A stretch of DNA of 46,875 bases from an uncultured Prevotellaceae bacterium (GCA_947166655.1 CAMVFC010000009.1:1-46875), one strand, 5' to 3'. Counted from the first letter of the stretch, positions 11,764 through 20,616 are shown. The notes: a model not told the origin generated them from the letters alone. Program-made: numbers and translations.

Positions 11764-11922
11764 AGGGGGCGGATTTTCCAGCAAGCAAAACTTGCAGGCA
11801 CTTTTATTAATGCTATCTTAGCGGCAGCAATAGGCGCTGCTTGGGCAACTGTTGCAGGTGGCATCTTGACGGCTGTCTTGGGCATTATTACCGATGCAGT
11901 GAAGGTGTCACGAAAAAATGTG

Positions 11923-12390
11923 CTAATAGTTATGTTTGAACTGGCGGTCGATGGCGCGTCGGTCTTCTTTCTCCTTCAGCGTTTCGCGTTTGTCAAAGCT
12001 GTGCTTGCCTCGTGCCAGATAGATGTCAAGCTTAGCTCGTCCGTTCTCGTCTATAAACAGAAGGGTCGGGACGATGGTGAATCCGGGACTCTTGGTGGCT
12101 TGTTGAAGCCTGCGTATCTCACGGCGATTCAAGAGAAGTTTACGGTCACGGCGGGCTGCATGGTTATTATAAGTGCCATAGAAGTAGGGCGATACGTTCA
12201 TGTTCTTAACCCATACCTCGCCATGGAGTATGATGCAGTAAGTGTCTACCAGACTTGCCTTGCCGAGGCGGATGCTTTTGATTTCCGTCCCTGTCAGTAC
12301 CAAACCGGCAGTATATTTATCCATCAAATAATAATCGAATTCCGCTTTGCGGTTCTTGATATTGATGGTCTTCTGTTTCTCTTTTGCCAT
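11923..12390 (-). CDS. smpB: SsrA-binding protein
   Basis: 155 residues from ATG 12390 ([20 protein letters not shown]). SmpB binds tmRNA and brings it to stalled ribosomes for trans-translation. Family landmarks visible: [50 protein letters not shown], and the basic C-terminal tail [18 protein letters not shown]. The length is normal. A longer reading starting at 12423 would run through the palindrome at 12401-12481 and is rejected. The tmRNA gene itself is not in the window. Confidence 0.95.
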   Translation of the reverse strand: MAKEKQKTINIKNRKAEFDYYLMDKYTAGLVLTGTEIKSIRLGKASLVDTYCIILHGEVWVKNMNVSPYFYGTYNNHAARRDRKLLLNRREIRRLQQATKSPGFTIVPTLLFIDENGRAKLDIYLARGKHSFDKRETLKEKEDRRAIDRQFKHNY

Positions 12391-12400
12391 AATTGATAAG

Positions 12401-12481
12401 GCCCCTTTCGGACTTTCCCCCAAGGGGAGGGGCTTCCATGTGGATGAAACCCCTCCCCTTGGGGGAAGGTCGGGAAGGGGC
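12401..12481. repeat. 81-base near-perfect inverted repeat between ribH and smpB
   Basis: Left arm 12401-12436 and right arm 12446-12481 are inverted copies with only a few mismatches; both read GCCCCTTyCsGACyTTCCCC then CAAGGGGAGGGG inward. The loop is about 10 bases. It ends 11 bases before the smpB start (coding direction). No T-run follows at the smpB side, so it resembles a mobile palindrome more than a simple terminator. Confidence 0.9.
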
Positions 12482-12491
12482 TTTTCTTGTT

Positions 12492-12977
12492 TTAGTCTTC
12501 CTTGTAGGCAACCATCTTAATGGCAGTAACTGCGCATTCGGTGCCTTTATTGCCTAAACGTCCTCCGCAGCGTTCTTCTGCTTGCTGAGGCGTATTGCAA
12601 GTGAGCAATCCGTAAACGACTGGCACTTCGCCGCGTGTGTTAAGGTCGGCGAGTCCTTGTGTAGTGCCTTGGCAGATATAGTCGAAGTGCGGCGTGTCGC
12701 CACGAATGACACATCCAATGGCAATGACGGCATCGACTTCTGCATTGTCTACCATCCATGTCGCTCCATAGATGAGTTCAAAGCTTCCAGGGACATGCTT
12801 GATGACGATGTCGCTCTCGTCGGCGCCATGATGGATGAGTGTCTGGACTGCTGCTTCAGCCATCGCATAAGTGTACTTGTCGTTCCAGTCGGCAACAACG
12901 ATGCCAAACCGCATGCCCATTGCGTCGGGAACGGCGGTAGCATCATAGGACGAGAGGTTGTGCAGAGCAGATGCCAT
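12492..12977 (-). CDS. ribH: 6,7-dimethyl-8-ribityllumazine synthase
   Basis: 161 residues. It condenses the pyrimidinedione with dihydroxybutanone phosphate to give lumazine, the step before riboflavin. Motifs: [13 protein letters not shown] (substrate pocket), [28 protein letters not shown] with the proposed catalytic His, and [19 protein letters not shown]. The length is normal for the family. It begins 2 bases after the stop of the upstream TPR gene, so the two are surely cotranscribed. No other rib gene is present nearby and no FMN riboswitch was recognised in front of the unit. Confidence 0.95.
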   Translation of the reverse strand: MASALHNLSSYDATAVPDAMGMRFGIVVADWNDKYTYAMAEAAVQTLIHHGADESDIVIKHVPGSFELIYGATWMVDNAEVDAVIAIGCVIRGDTPHFDYICQGTTQGLADLNTRGEVPVVYGLLTCNTPQQAEERCGGRLGNKGTECAVTAIKMVAYKED

Positions 12978-12979
12978 GT

Positions 12980-13660
12980 TTACTTGCTGACGCGCTCGAT
13001 GTACTTGTCAATTTCCTGCTGCTGGACAGCCATGGACGTGACGTACTTGGTCTTCACCTGCTGGTAGCATTCCAGAGCCTTGTCAGCTTTTCCTTCTGCC
13101 TCATACAATTCTCCAGCCTGGATGAGGTATATGGGTGAGAGGCTGGCATTGTCTGCAGCCTTTGCGGCTTTCAGCAGATAGTCAATAGCCTTGTCGTTCT
13201 GTCCGAGGTTGGCGTAAACATTGCCCAGCATACCGATAGCTGCGGGGGAGATGATGGCATCGTCCTTCTCCGAGAACTTCTCGAGTTGCTGCTTGGCTTC
13301 TTCGAACTTTCCCGTCTGTGCATAGCAGATGCCGGCATAGAGGTGTGCGAGGTTACCAGCCTTGGTACTACCATATTCATCGGCCACTTTCAGGAAACCA
13401 ACACATCCCTGTCCGTCGCCGTTGAGAGCTTTCTCATAGTTGTCCTGTGCGAAGTAGTTCTCGCAGGTGAACAGCGCCTCGTTGGCCTTGGCAATTTTAG
13501 GATTGCGTACGAACTGCACGTAGGCGATGATGGCGGCGGCAATCACAATAATTCCGCAGACACCATAGATGATGTGTTTCTTGTACTTGTCAATGAACGC
13601 TTCAGTCATGCTCACGGCTTCGATATTCTCGACGGGAGCTGCATTTGTCTTCTTTGCCAT
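12980..13660 (-). CDS. Membrane-anchored tetratricopeptide repeat protein (YfgM-like)
   Basis: 226 residues from ATG 13660 (MAKKTNAAPVENIEAV); an earlier ATG at 13711 would lie very near the predicted transcription start and is less likely. A short cytoplasmic N-terminus is followed by one membrane helix (IIYGVCGIIVIAAAIIAYVQF region, residues about 33-53) and then TPR-like helices (ALFTCENYFAQDNYEKAL, AGICYAQTGKFEEAKQQLEK, GNVYANLGQNDKAIDYLLKA, AGELYEAEGKADKALECYQQ). The layout is that of YfgM/ancillary translocon-type TPR proteins, which act in envelope protein biogenesis; the role here is inferred. It heads the leftward unit with ribH directly behind. Confidence 0.8.
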   Translation of the reverse strand: MAKKTNAAPVENIEAVSMTEAFIDKYKKHIIYGVCGIIVIAAAIIAYVQFVRNPKIAKANEALFTCENYFAQDNYEKALNGDGQGCVGFLKVADEYGSTKAGNLAHLYAGICYAQTGKFEEAKQQLEKFSEKDDAIISPAAIGMLGNVYANLGQNDKAIDYLLKAAKAADNASLSPIYLIQAGELYEAEGKADKALECYQQVKTKYVTSMAVQQQEIDKYIERVSK

Positions 13661-13736
13661 TTTCTTTATAGTTTTATTTATTGTTATTTTCGTAGATGAA
13701 TGCTTTCGCAATGACCTAACTTGTCAAAAAGCGGCA

Positions 13737-13767
13737 CAAAAGTAGTTAATTTCTGCGGGACGTTCAA
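13737..13767 (-). promoter_or_regulatory. Bacteroidota-type promoter for the TPR-ribH unit
   Basis: On the minus strand, TTG (13767-13765), 20 bases, then TACTTTTG (13744-13737), matching the TAnnTTTG -7 box. Predicted start of transcription is near 13730, about 70 bases before the ATG at 13660. Confidence 0.7.
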
Positions 13768-13806
13768 CTTTTTGCCCTATTATTTCGGTTTTTGGGCAAG
13801 AAAACG

Positions 13807-13814
13807 TAATTTTG
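13807..13814 (+). promoter_or_regulatory. Probable -7 box for recF
   Basis: TAATTTTG matches TAnnTTTG, 25 bases before the recF ATG. The -33 element is weak (TTT at 13783-13785). Divergent from the TPR-ribH promoter. Confidence 0.5.
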
Positions 13815-13839
13815 TGGCCGTTTTGAGTGCCAATGTTCC

Positions 13840-14940
13840 ATGATTCTTCACAAATTATCCATCTTAAACTATAAGAATATTACGCAGGCAGACCTCGAAC
13901 TTTCACCGAAGCTGAACTGCTTCATCGGACAGAACGGTGAGGGAAAAACGAACCTGCTCGATGCAATTCATTTTCTTTCTCTGTGCAAGAGCATTGGGGG
14001 TGGAGTGGATTCCTTGTGTATCCGTCATGGAGAAGACTTTTGCGTGCTACAGGGGCAGTACAGCCGTGAAGACGGAATGAAAGAAGAGATTTATCTTGGT
14101 TTGAAGCGCGGGCAAAAGAAACAATTGAAGCGCAACAAGAAACCTTATAAACGTCTTTCGGAACATATCGGTTTGTTACCTTTGGTGGTCGTATCGCCTC
14201 AAGACGGTGAGCTGATAGGTGGCGGCAGCGATGAGCGTCGCCGCTTCCTGGATGTGGTTCTTTCGCAGACCGATTATCGCTATCTGGATGCGCTGGTGAA
14301 CTATAACAAAGCCCTTCAACAGCGCAATGCTCTTTTGAAGATGGAAGACCCCGGACCAGATTTGGAACTGCTGTCCTTGTGGGAAGAGGAGATGGCCCGA
14401 CACGGACAGTTTCTCTTCGAATCCCGGCGGGCTTATGTGGATGCGTTCATTCCTATTTTCCAACACTTCTATGCCCTTATCAGTGAAGAGCGTGAGCAGG
14501 TAGGACTCTCGTATGTTTCTCATGCCCAACGCGGTAATCTTCTGGATGTAATCCGCGACAGTCGTAGCAAGGATTTGGTGATGGGTTACTCCTTGCATGG
14601 CGTTCACAAAGACGAGTTGGAGATGACCCTTGGCGGATATGCCGTCAAACGTGAGGGGTCACAGGGGCAGAACAAGACTTTCCTCATTGCTCTGAAGCTG
14701 GCCCAGTTTGATTTCCTTCGCCGCACGGGCAGCCAGACTACGCCGCTCCTGCTTCTGGACGACATCTTTGACAAACTTGATGCCCATCGTGTCGAGCAAA
14801 TTGTCCGCCTGGTGGCAGGTGATAGCTTTGGACAAATCTTCATTACGGACACGAACCGCGACCATTTGGACCAGATTCTTGGACGGATGGGAGGTGAATA
14901 CCAATTGTATCACGTTAAACAAGGAAACATCAGCGCATGA
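13840..14940 (+). CDS. recF: DNA replication/repair protein RecF
   Basis: 366 residues. RecF is an SMC-like ATPase that, with RecO and RecR, loads RecA at single-strand gaps. Walker A is GQNGEGKTNLLDAIHFLS (about residues 29-46), the ABC-type signature region is REGSQGQNKTFLIALKLAQ (about 271-289), and Walker B is PLLLLDDIFDKLD (about 304-316). The length is normal. The start MILHKLSILNYKNI is the conserved N-terminus. Its stop overlaps the ATG of the next gene (ATGA at 14937-14940). Confidence 0.95.
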   Translation: MILHKLSILNYKNITQADLELSPKLNCFIGQNGEGKTNLLDAIHFLSLCKSIGGGVDSLCIRHGEDFCVLQGQYSREDGMKEEIYLGLKRGQKKQLKRNKKPYKRLSEHIGLLPLVVVSPQDGELIGGGSDERRRFLDVVLSQTDYRYLDALVNYNKALQQRNALLKMEDPGPDLELLSLWEEEMARHGQFLFESRRAYVDAFIPIFQHFYALISEEREQVGLSYVSHAQRGNLLDVIRDSRSKDLVMGYSLHGVHKDELEMTLGGYAVKREGSQGQNKTFLIALKLAQFDFLRRTGSQTTPLLLLDDIFDKLDAHRVEQIVRLVAGDSFGQIFITDTNRDHLDQILGRMGGEYQLYHVKQGNISA

Positions 14941-15227
14941 GAAGACACCAGGCAGAGCAAGTCGGAGACATCGTTCACCAGTTCCTGCGTGAGGAAGGAC
15001 TGGAGACTCCTTACAATGAATACCGATTGTTGCAATCGTGGCCGGAGGTCGTCGGGCAGGGTATCGCACAGCTGACGTCGAACCTGCAGATTCGTAATCG
15101 TGTGTTGTACGTTAAGCTGAAATCGTCCGTACTCCGCCAGGAATTGATGTATGGTCGTCAGAGTCTTGTGTACCGCCTAAATGAACATGTGGGTGCACAG
15201 GTGATCGACCACATTGTACTCAGCTAA
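14937..15227 (+). CDS. DUF721 / DciA-like protein
   Basis: 96 residues, overlapping recF by 4 bases. Sequence features fit DUF721: RRHQAEQVGDIVHQFLREEG, YRLLQSWPEVVGQGIAQ, then NRVLYVKLKSSVLRQEL and QVIDHIVL, a KH-like core. DUF721 includes DciA, the replicative-helicase operator used by bacteria without DnaC/DnaI. Overlap with recF supports a role in replication; helicase loading is inferred from the family. Its TAA overlaps head-on with the stop of the opposite 5-formyl-THF cyclo-ligase gene, so no space is left for a terminator between them. Confidence 0.8.
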   Translation: MRRHQAEQVGDIVHQFLREEGLETPYNEYRLLQSWPEVVGQGIAQLTSNLQIRNRVLYVKLKSSVLRQELMYGRQSLVYRLNEHVGAQVIDHIVLS

Positions 15228-15769
15228 AGGTCTCCTTCTCCGGCAATGACGGCATCCATGGGGATGTCGTGAGTTTCGCATGGGATCTGCCCTACCAGTT
15301 GAAAAGGCCAGCAGATGCCCACTTTGTAGGCTTTTTTCAGCAGGGGCAGCAGGCGGTCGTAAAATCCCTTTCCTCGTCCGAGGCGTAGTCCTTCCTTCGT
15401 AAAAGCGACGCCAGGGATAACCGCCATTGAAATGGTTTCGAAATCTGTGAATGCCTCCCCCCTTGGCTCCAGAATGTGGAAGCTGCCTTCTGCCAGTTCA
15501 ACGCCGCTCTGGAATTCTCTAAGCTCCAGGTCATTGCCCGTCACGACGGGCAGCAGCACTCGTTTGCCAGCTTGCCGTGAATGCTGAATCAAGTCGTGGG
15601 TGTCCACCTCGTCCGGCAGGGAATGATAGAGCAAGACTGTCTGCGCCTGCTGCCATTGCGGCAAGCTTTCCAGCTGATTGATAACGATGTGCGACAGCTC
15701 TGCCCTTTGCTGGGCAGAGTAGGTCGCCTTACGTCGGCGGATTTCCTGCCGGATATCAGATTTATTCAT
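15224..15769 (-). CDS. 5-formyltetrahydrofolate cyclo-ligase
   Basis: 181 residues from ATG 15769 (MNKSDIRQEIRRRK). It converts 5-formyl-THF to 5,10-methenyl-THF with ATP, recycling a storage folate. Key motifs: IRRRKATYSAQQR near the start, VLLYHSLPDEVDTHDLI, IPGVAFTKEGLRLGRGKGFYDRLL (nucleotide site, GRGKGFYD), and the C-terminal THDIPMDAVI. A longer start at 15805 is less likely because it reads through the end of the S41 protease gene. It overlaps that gene by 8 bases and is last in the leftward unit. Confidence 0.92.
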   Translation of the reverse strand: MNKSDIRQEIRRRKATYSAQQRAELSHIVINQLESLPQWQQAQTVLLYHSLPDEVDTHDLIQHSRQAGKRVLLPVVTGNDLELREFQSGVELAEGSFHILEPRGEAFTDFETISMAVIPGVAFTKEGLRLGRGKGFYDRLLPLLKKAYKVGICWPFQLVGQIPCETHDIPMDAVIAGEGDL

Positions 15770-17381
15770 GTGCAGGAGCCGTGGGAAGCACGTTCCCTTC
15801 TTCAATCAGTTTCAAGGCACGTTTAACGGCAAGATCCTCCTTGCTCCGGTACTGTAGTCGCCACTGTTGGTCTTCAGCGTTGTAGATGATGTTCTCGATA
15901 AGGTTGCGTTCGAACAGCGGAGCGCTACGTTGCAGCATGAGGTTGCGCCGCCGCAGTCCGTGTTCCTCGCCATAGCGTGCGAACAGTTCAAGCAGATTTT
16001 GTCGTTTGAGCCATGCTTCCATCTCGTTCATGCTGTTCAACCGGGAGAGTTGCTCACGATGCTGATCGGTGAAGAGGAATGCGAACTGGATGGTAAGTCC
16101 AGAGAAGAGCGCTTCTTTATAATAAGAGGTGAAGAGCGTAGTGTCTTCGGGGATGAAAATATCTGGCATGATGCCTCCGCCTCCGTAGACCGCGCGTCCG
16201 AGGCGCGTATGGTATTCTGGTCCGTCCTGATGTATGCTGTCGGCAGAGAAAAACTCTCCGCGCTCATAGCGCAGCATCATGTCGTTCTCGTATTCCTCTC
16301 CTTTCCCTTTCTCGTAGGGCTTCTGTATGCAACGTCCCGACGGCGTGTAGTAGCGGGCGATGGTCAGTCGGACGATGCTTCCGTCCTTGAACTCAATCGG
16401 TTGCTGCACCAGTCCTTTTCCAAAAGAACGTCGGCCGATGATAGTTCCTCGATCGTTGTCCTGAATGGCGCCGGCAAAGATTTCGGACGCCGATGCCGAG
16501 CCTTCATCGATGAGTACGATCAGCGGCAGTTGCTGGAACGACCCTCGTCCGTCGGTCGTGTAGTCCTCGCGTGGCGACTTGCGTCCTTCAGTGTAGACGA
16601 TGAGTTGACCGGAGGGTAGGAACTCGTTCACCATTTGGATGGCCGTCTGCATGTAGCCTCCTCTGTTGCCGCGCAGGTCGATGATGAGGTTTTTCATCCC
16701 CTGCATACTCAGTTTTGCCAGAGCTACGATCATCTCCGGGTAAGTGTTTTTCCCGAAGTTCTCGATAGAGATATATCCCGTCTGCTTGTCGAGCATGAAA
16801 TAGCTGTCCACACTTTCCACGGGTACGTCGCCGCGAATGACCGAGAAGGTCAGCGCATCTTTGTGGCCGTGGCGGATGACTTTCAGTCGCACCTTGGAGC
16901 CTTTAGGTCCTCGCAGGCGCTTCATGATCTGCATGTTCTCCAGTTTGATCAGCGTGCTGTCGTCTGCGGCAATAATGCGGTCACCTGCCAGGATGCCAGC
17001 TTTCTCGGACGGCCCTCCTTTGATGACGTTCATCACGTTGACGGTGTCCTTCTGCACCGTGAATCGAACGCCGATTCCGGAGAAACTGCCCTCGAGTTCC
17101 TCGACGCTTTCTTCGGCGTCCGTAGCGCCGATGTAGCTGGAATGCGGATCCAGCTCAGAGAGAATCTGCGGCATGGCTTCCTCCACCAATTCATTGACAT
17201 TGATGGTGTCAACATAGTTGTTGTCAATGATTTGCAGGAGGTAATTCAGCTTGTTGCTGCCTGTATTGATGATGCTGAGGCGGTTGCCCGAGAAGTGGCT
17301 TGTGTAGAAAACGCCGAGAGCGATGCCTGCGATGACAGACAGCGCGAGCAGCAGGGGTACGAAACGCGATTTGTTATTCAT
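15762..17381 (-). CDS. S41-family carboxy-terminal processing protease (CtpA/Prc-like)
   Basis: 539 residues. An N-terminal membrane anchor or signal (about 7-27, VPLLLALSVIAGIALGVFY) places it in the periplasm. A PDZ domain (GIGVRFTVQKDTVNVM ... GPSEKAGILAGDRIIAADD) precedes the S41 core: GYISIENFGKNT, IDLRGNRGGYMQTAIQM, the catalytic Ser in DEGSASASEIFAG (about 295) and the catalytic Lys in SFGKGLVQ (about 320), then RYYTPSGRCIQKPY. A C-terminal extension of about 170 residues is normal for Bacteroidota Ctp proteins. The substrate is unknown. It lies 44 bases downstream of the dCMP deaminase gene. Confidence 0.93.
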   Translation of the reverse strand: MNNKSRFVPLLLALSVIAGIALGVFYTSHFSGNRLSIINTGSNKLNYLLQIIDNNYVDTINVNELVEEAMPQILSELDPHSSYIGATDAEESVEELEGSFSGIGVRFTVQKDTVNVMNVIKGGPSEKAGILAGDRIIAADDSTLIKLENMQIMKRLRGPKGSKVRLKVIRHGHKDALTFSVIRGDVPVESVDSYFMLDKQTGYISIENFGKNTYPEMIVALAKLSMQGMKNLIIDLRGNRGGYMQTAIQMVNEFLPSGQLIVYTEGRKSPREDYTTDGRGSFQQLPLIVLIDEGSASASEIFAGAIQDNDRGTIIGRRSFGKGLVQQPIEFKDGSIVRLTIARYYTPSGRCIQKPYEKGKGEEYENDMMLRYERGEFFSADSIHQDGPEYHTRLGRAVYGGGGIMPDIFIPEDTTLFTSYYKEALFSGLTIQFAFLFTDQHREQLSRLNSMNEMEAWLKRQNLLELFARYGEEHGLRRRNLMLQRSAPLFERNLIENIIYNAEDQQWRLQYRSKEDLAVKRALKLIEEGNVLPTAPAHE

Positions 17382-17425
17382 TTTTGCTTAATCTTCTTCT
17401 CTTTTGCTTAGTTGCTTTCCCTCTC

Positions 17426-17854
17426 TCATTCGAATCCTTCGATGGGTAAGTGCTGAATGTCGATGCCGGCTCTTCTGAGGAGGTCGATGCCGTCGGTCAG
17501 ACGATAGTCGCGTGCATAGACGACGCGCCGTATGCCCGCCTGTATGATGAGTTTGGCGCATTCGATGCAAGGTGAGTCCGTGACGTACAGCGTGGCCCCT
17601 TCGGAGTTGTTGCCTGAGCGTGCTATTTTGGTGATGGCGTTGGCCTCGGCGTGCAGTACGTAGGGCTTGGTCACCCCCGTGTCGTCCTCGCAGATATTTT
17701 CGAATCCTGACGGTGTGCCGTTGTAGCCGTCACTGATGATCATTTTTTCCTTGACGACGAGTGCGCCCACTTGCCTGCGGACGCAATAACTGTTCTCGCT
17801 CCAGATGCGCGCCATTCGCAGATAGCGCAGATCAAGTTTACTGTTTGATTCCAT
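17426..17854 (-). CDS. Deoxycytidylate (dCMP) deaminase
   Basis: 142 residues. It deaminates dCMP to dUMP for thymidylate synthesis. Zinc and catalytic residues are clear: His68 and Glu70 in VLHAEANAI, and Cys96/Cys99 in SPCIECAK. The substrate loop SDGYNGTPSGFENICEDD is typical of dCMP deaminases as opposed to cytidine deaminases. Its start overlaps the end of the M3 peptidase gene by 17 bases, so translation is probably coupled. Confidence 0.92.
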   Translation of the reverse strand: MESNSKLDLRYLRMARIWSENSYCVRRQVGALVVKEKMIISDGYNGTPSGFENICEDDTGVTKPYVLHAEANAITKIARSGNNSEGATLYVTDSPCIECAKLIIQAGIRRVVYARDYRLTDGIDLLRRAGIDIQHLPIEGFE

Positions 17855-19907
17855 TGCGTTTAAGTAAAGCTTCGATGGTCGGTTCTTGTCCGCGGAAACG
17901 CTTGTAGAGTACCATGGGATGCTCAGTGCCTCCTTTGGATAGCACTTCGTCGCGGAAGCGTTGTGCCGTCTTCGTGTCGAAGATGCCGTTCTGTTTGAAC
18001 ACCGAGAAGGCGTCAGCGTCCAGCACTTCTGCCCATTTGTAGCTGTAATATCCTGCCGAGTATCCGCCCGACATGATGTGCCCGAACTGTACTGTCATGC
18101 ACGTTCCTGGTATCTCGGGGAACAGCTGTGCTCGCTTCCACGCCTTGCGCTCGAAGGTCTGTAGGTCTTCTTCGAGCGGTTTCTCGAGCGTGTAGTACGC
18201 CATGTCGAGCAGTCCGAAACTGATTTGTCGGATGCAGGCGTAGGCCACATTGAAGTTGCGGCTGTCCACGATGCGCTGTATGAGTTCGGCGGGTATCGGT
18301 TCGCCGGTCTGATAATGACGGGCAAAGGTGTTGAGGAAGTCTGGCTCGACGGCGAAATTCTCCATCAGCTGCGATGGCAGTTCCACGAAGTCCCAGTAGA
18401 CATTCGTGCCGGAGAGTGCCGAGAAACGTGTGTTGGCAAAGATGCCATGCAAGGCGTGTCCGAACTCATGGAGGAAGGTCTCCACTTCTCCCAGCGTGAG
18501 CAGTGCGGGCTTCGTCGTTGTCGGTTTTGTGAAGTTCATCACCAGCGAGACGTGCGGTCGGCTGTTGCCGTCTTCCTTGCTGATCCACTGATCCTTGTAC
18601 GACGTCATCCATGCACCGCTTTGTTTGGATTTGCGCGGATGGAAATCGGTATAGAGAACAGCGAGGAAGCTGCCGTCCTTGTCCAGGACGTCGAAGGCCT
18701 GAACGTCGGGATGATAGACGGGTATGTCGGGATTCTCACGGAAGGTGATGCCATAGAGTCGTGTGGCCAGTCCGAAGACCCCTTCCTTGACGCGTGAAAG
18801 CTCGAAGTAAGGGCGCAGCATCTCGGCGTCGATGTTGTAGCGTTCCATCTTCAGCTTATGTCCATAATAGGAGAAATCCCAGGGCTGCAGCTCGAAGTCG
18901 TCGCCTTCTTGCCGGCGTGCCAGAGCCTGTATCTCCTCGACTTCCTTGCGTGCTGCAGGCATGTAAGCTTCGAGTAGCTGGTCGAACAGGTGGTAGACGT
19001 TGTCGGCATTCTCCGCCATGCGATGGCAAAGGACATAGTCTGCGTGGTTCTTGTAGCCCAGCAGCTGGGCGCGTTCGCGGCGCAGGTTGACGATTTGTCG
19101 GACCACCTCCGTGTTGTTGTATTCGTTGGGCTTGATGCAGACGGTGTTCTTCGCCATGTAGAGCTGACGTCGCAGTTCTCGGTCGTCGGCATAGGTCATG
19201 AAAGGTCCGTAGGAGGGAGCCTGCAGGGTGAACACCCATCCTTCTTTTCCGCGCTCGGTGGCGGCGAGTGCAGCTGCTTCGCGCGCCGAGTCAGGCAGTC
19301 CGCTGAGCTGGCGCTCGTCGGTGACGTGCAGTTCGTAGCTGTTGCTGTCCTTGAGGTCATTCTGCGAGAAGGTGAGGGTGAGCTGGCTCAGTTCGGTGTT
19401 GATTTCCCTGAGCCGCTGCTGCTTTTCCTTATCCAGGTCGATACCTGCGCGGATGAATCCTTCGTAGCTTTTGTCAAGCAAGGTCTGCTCTTCCGGGGTC
19501 AGTGTGCGGGGTGCCGGTGTCTCTTTCGGGTTGGCAGGATGGTATTGTCTGTACACCGTGCGTATTCTCTCGAAGTACGGGCGGTTGAACATCAGGTTGT
19601 TCGCGTGCTCGGTCAGTATGGGGGAAAGCTTTTGTGCCAGTGCGTCCAGTTCGTCGTAGGTCTCGGACGAGAGCAGGTTGAACAGGACTTTGGTCACTCG
19701 TTCCAGCAGGTCGTCCGGTGCAGTAATGGCGATGGTATTCTCGAAGGTCGGCGGTTCGGGGTTGTCGATGACCGACTGTATAAATGCGTCGTCTTGGCGA
19801 ATGCCTTCGAGGACGGCGGGTTCAAAGTCCTCGAAGCGGATATCCTGGAAGGGTGCCGTCTCGTGTGGAGTGGGGTAGTGCTTGGTGAAGAAGGGGTTCT
19901 CTCTCAT
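17838..19907 (-). CDS. dcp: M3-family zinc metallopeptidase (Dcp-like peptidyl-dipeptidase)
   Basis: 689 residues from ATG 19907 (MRENPFFTKHYPTPHETAPF), the usual N-terminus of Bacteroidota Dcp proteins. The open frame runs further upstream to 20384, but that part is antisense-like sequence over the Crp gene. Active site FLHEFGHALHG (HExxH, about residue 482) with the third zinc ligand Glu in YWDFVELPSQLMENF (about 507). The C-terminal FGHIMSGGYSAGYYSYKWAE is the conserved substrate-binding region. No signal peptide is seen, so it is probably cytoplasmic and degrades oligopeptides. It starts 11 bases after the Crp-family gene. Confidence 0.92.
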   Translation of the reverse strand: MRENPFFTKHYPTPHETAPFQDIRFEDFEPAVLEGIRQDDAFIQSVIDNPEPPTFENTIAITAPDDLLERVTKVLFNLLSSETYDELDALAQKLSPILTEHANNLMFNRPYFERIRTVYRQYHPANPKETPAPRTLTPEEQTLLDKSYEGFIRAGIDLDKEKQQRLREINTELSQLTLTFSQNDLKDSNSYELHVTDERQLSGLPDSAREAAALAATERGKEGWVFTLQAPSYGPFMTYADDRELRRQLYMAKNTVCIKPNEYNNTEVVRQIVNLRRERAQLLGYKNHADYVLCHRMAENADNVYHLFDQLLEAYMPAARKEVEEIQALARRQEGDDFELQPWDFSYYGHKLKMERYNIDAEMLRPYFELSRVKEGVFGLATRLYGITFRENPDIPVYHPDVQAFDVLDKDGSFLAVLYTDFHPRKSKQSGAWMTSYKDQWISKEDGNSRPHVSLVMNFTKPTTTKPALLTLGEVETFLHEFGHALHGIFANTRFSALSGTNVYWDFVELPSQLMENFAVEPDFLNTFARHYQTGEPIPAELIQRIVDSRNFNVAYACIRQISFGLLDMAYYTLEKPLEEDLQTFERKAWKRAQLFPEIPGTCMTVQFGHIMSGGYSAGYYSYKWAEVLDADAFSVFKQNGIFDTKTAQRFRDEVLSKGGTEHPMVLYKRFRGQEPTIEALLKRNGIKQ

Positions 19908-19918
19908 GAACGGTATTT

Positions 19919-20596
19919 TTATTTCATTGATTGGAGTAGCAATTCGAAGCGTGGAATCTCGATGGTGCGGCGTTCCATTCTGAGCAGTCCCTTGTCGCTG
20001 AGGCGGTGCAGGGCTCGTGAGACATAGCGATGGTCCTCTCCGAGATAGTGGCCGAGTGTTCGCAGTGCGATGTGAAACTTTTTTGTCCCGGCGGGGTGAC
20101 TCACGTGAGCGTGGAAGAAAGCGATGAGCCTTCCTTCCAGCGACTCTGGAGCGGGCAGCCAGTCGAGCTGAAAGCGCCTGGCAATAAGCGTGGTGAGGTA
20201 ATTGAGCACGTTCAGCCGGAACACTTCGAAATAGCTTGTCAGGGCGCCCACGGTGCGCTTGTCCATCTTCAGGATGCGTGCGGGTGTGTCGGCGTACACG
20301 TTGTGGCGGTGAGTGCGTCGGCTTCCGTAGAGCACCTCCAGTCCCGCTACCGTCGGCACGTTCAGTGCCTCGTCCACGCTCCACAGGCGGTCGGCAGCCA
20401 GCGTCTCTGCATGAACTTTCCCGCCGATAACGAACACGATTTCGTCGCAGACATCATCCTGCCGCAGCAGCAATGTTCCGGCAGGGAGGGTCTCAAATTC
20501 CAGGCGCGTCGACTCCAGGATGCGGGTCAGATCCCCGCGTCCCAGTCCCTGAAACAAGGGCAGTTCCAGCAGGGTGTCGAACATCGTTTGCTCCAT
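19919..20596 (-). CDS. Crp/Fnr-family transcriptional regulator
   Basis: 225 residues from ATG 20596 (MEQTMFDTLLELPLFQGL); an ATG at 20656 is excluded because the predicted promoter lies downstream of it. Cyclic-nucleotide-binding fold at about 10-125 (TLLLRQDDVCDEIVFVIGGKV) and a winged helix near 165-215 (LGHYLGEDHRYVSRALHRLSDKG). No Cys cluster for an Fe-S centre is seen, so it is not a classical Fnr. Ligand and regulon are unknown. It heads a unit with the M3 peptidase, dCMP deaminase, Ctp protease and folate cyclo-ligase genes. Confidence 0.85.
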   Translation of the reverse strand: MEQTMFDTLLELPLFQGLGRGDLTRILESTRLEFETLPAGTLLLRQDDVCDEIVFVIGGKVHAETLAADRLWSVDEALNVPTVAGLEVLYGSRRTHRHNVYADTPARILKMDKRTVGALTSYFEVFRLNVLNYLTTLIARRFQLDWLPAPESLEGRLIAFFHAHVSHPAGTKKFHIALRTLGHYLGEDHRYVSRALHRLSDKGLLRMERRTIEIPRFELLLQSMK

Positions 20597-20616
20597 GACG
20601 CTATTTTTTCGGGTAG

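Noticed and set aside
11764-11922. Cobalamin riboswitch in front of metH
   Set aside because: No B12-box-like sequence or conserved core was recognised in the 160-base leader; only a small GCAAG/CTTGC hairpin lies before the start.
17426-17854. Cytidine deaminase or tRNA adenosine deaminase instead of dCMP deaminase
   Set aside because: The DGYNGTPSGFENICEDD loop and HAE/PCxxC spacing fit dCMP deaminases.
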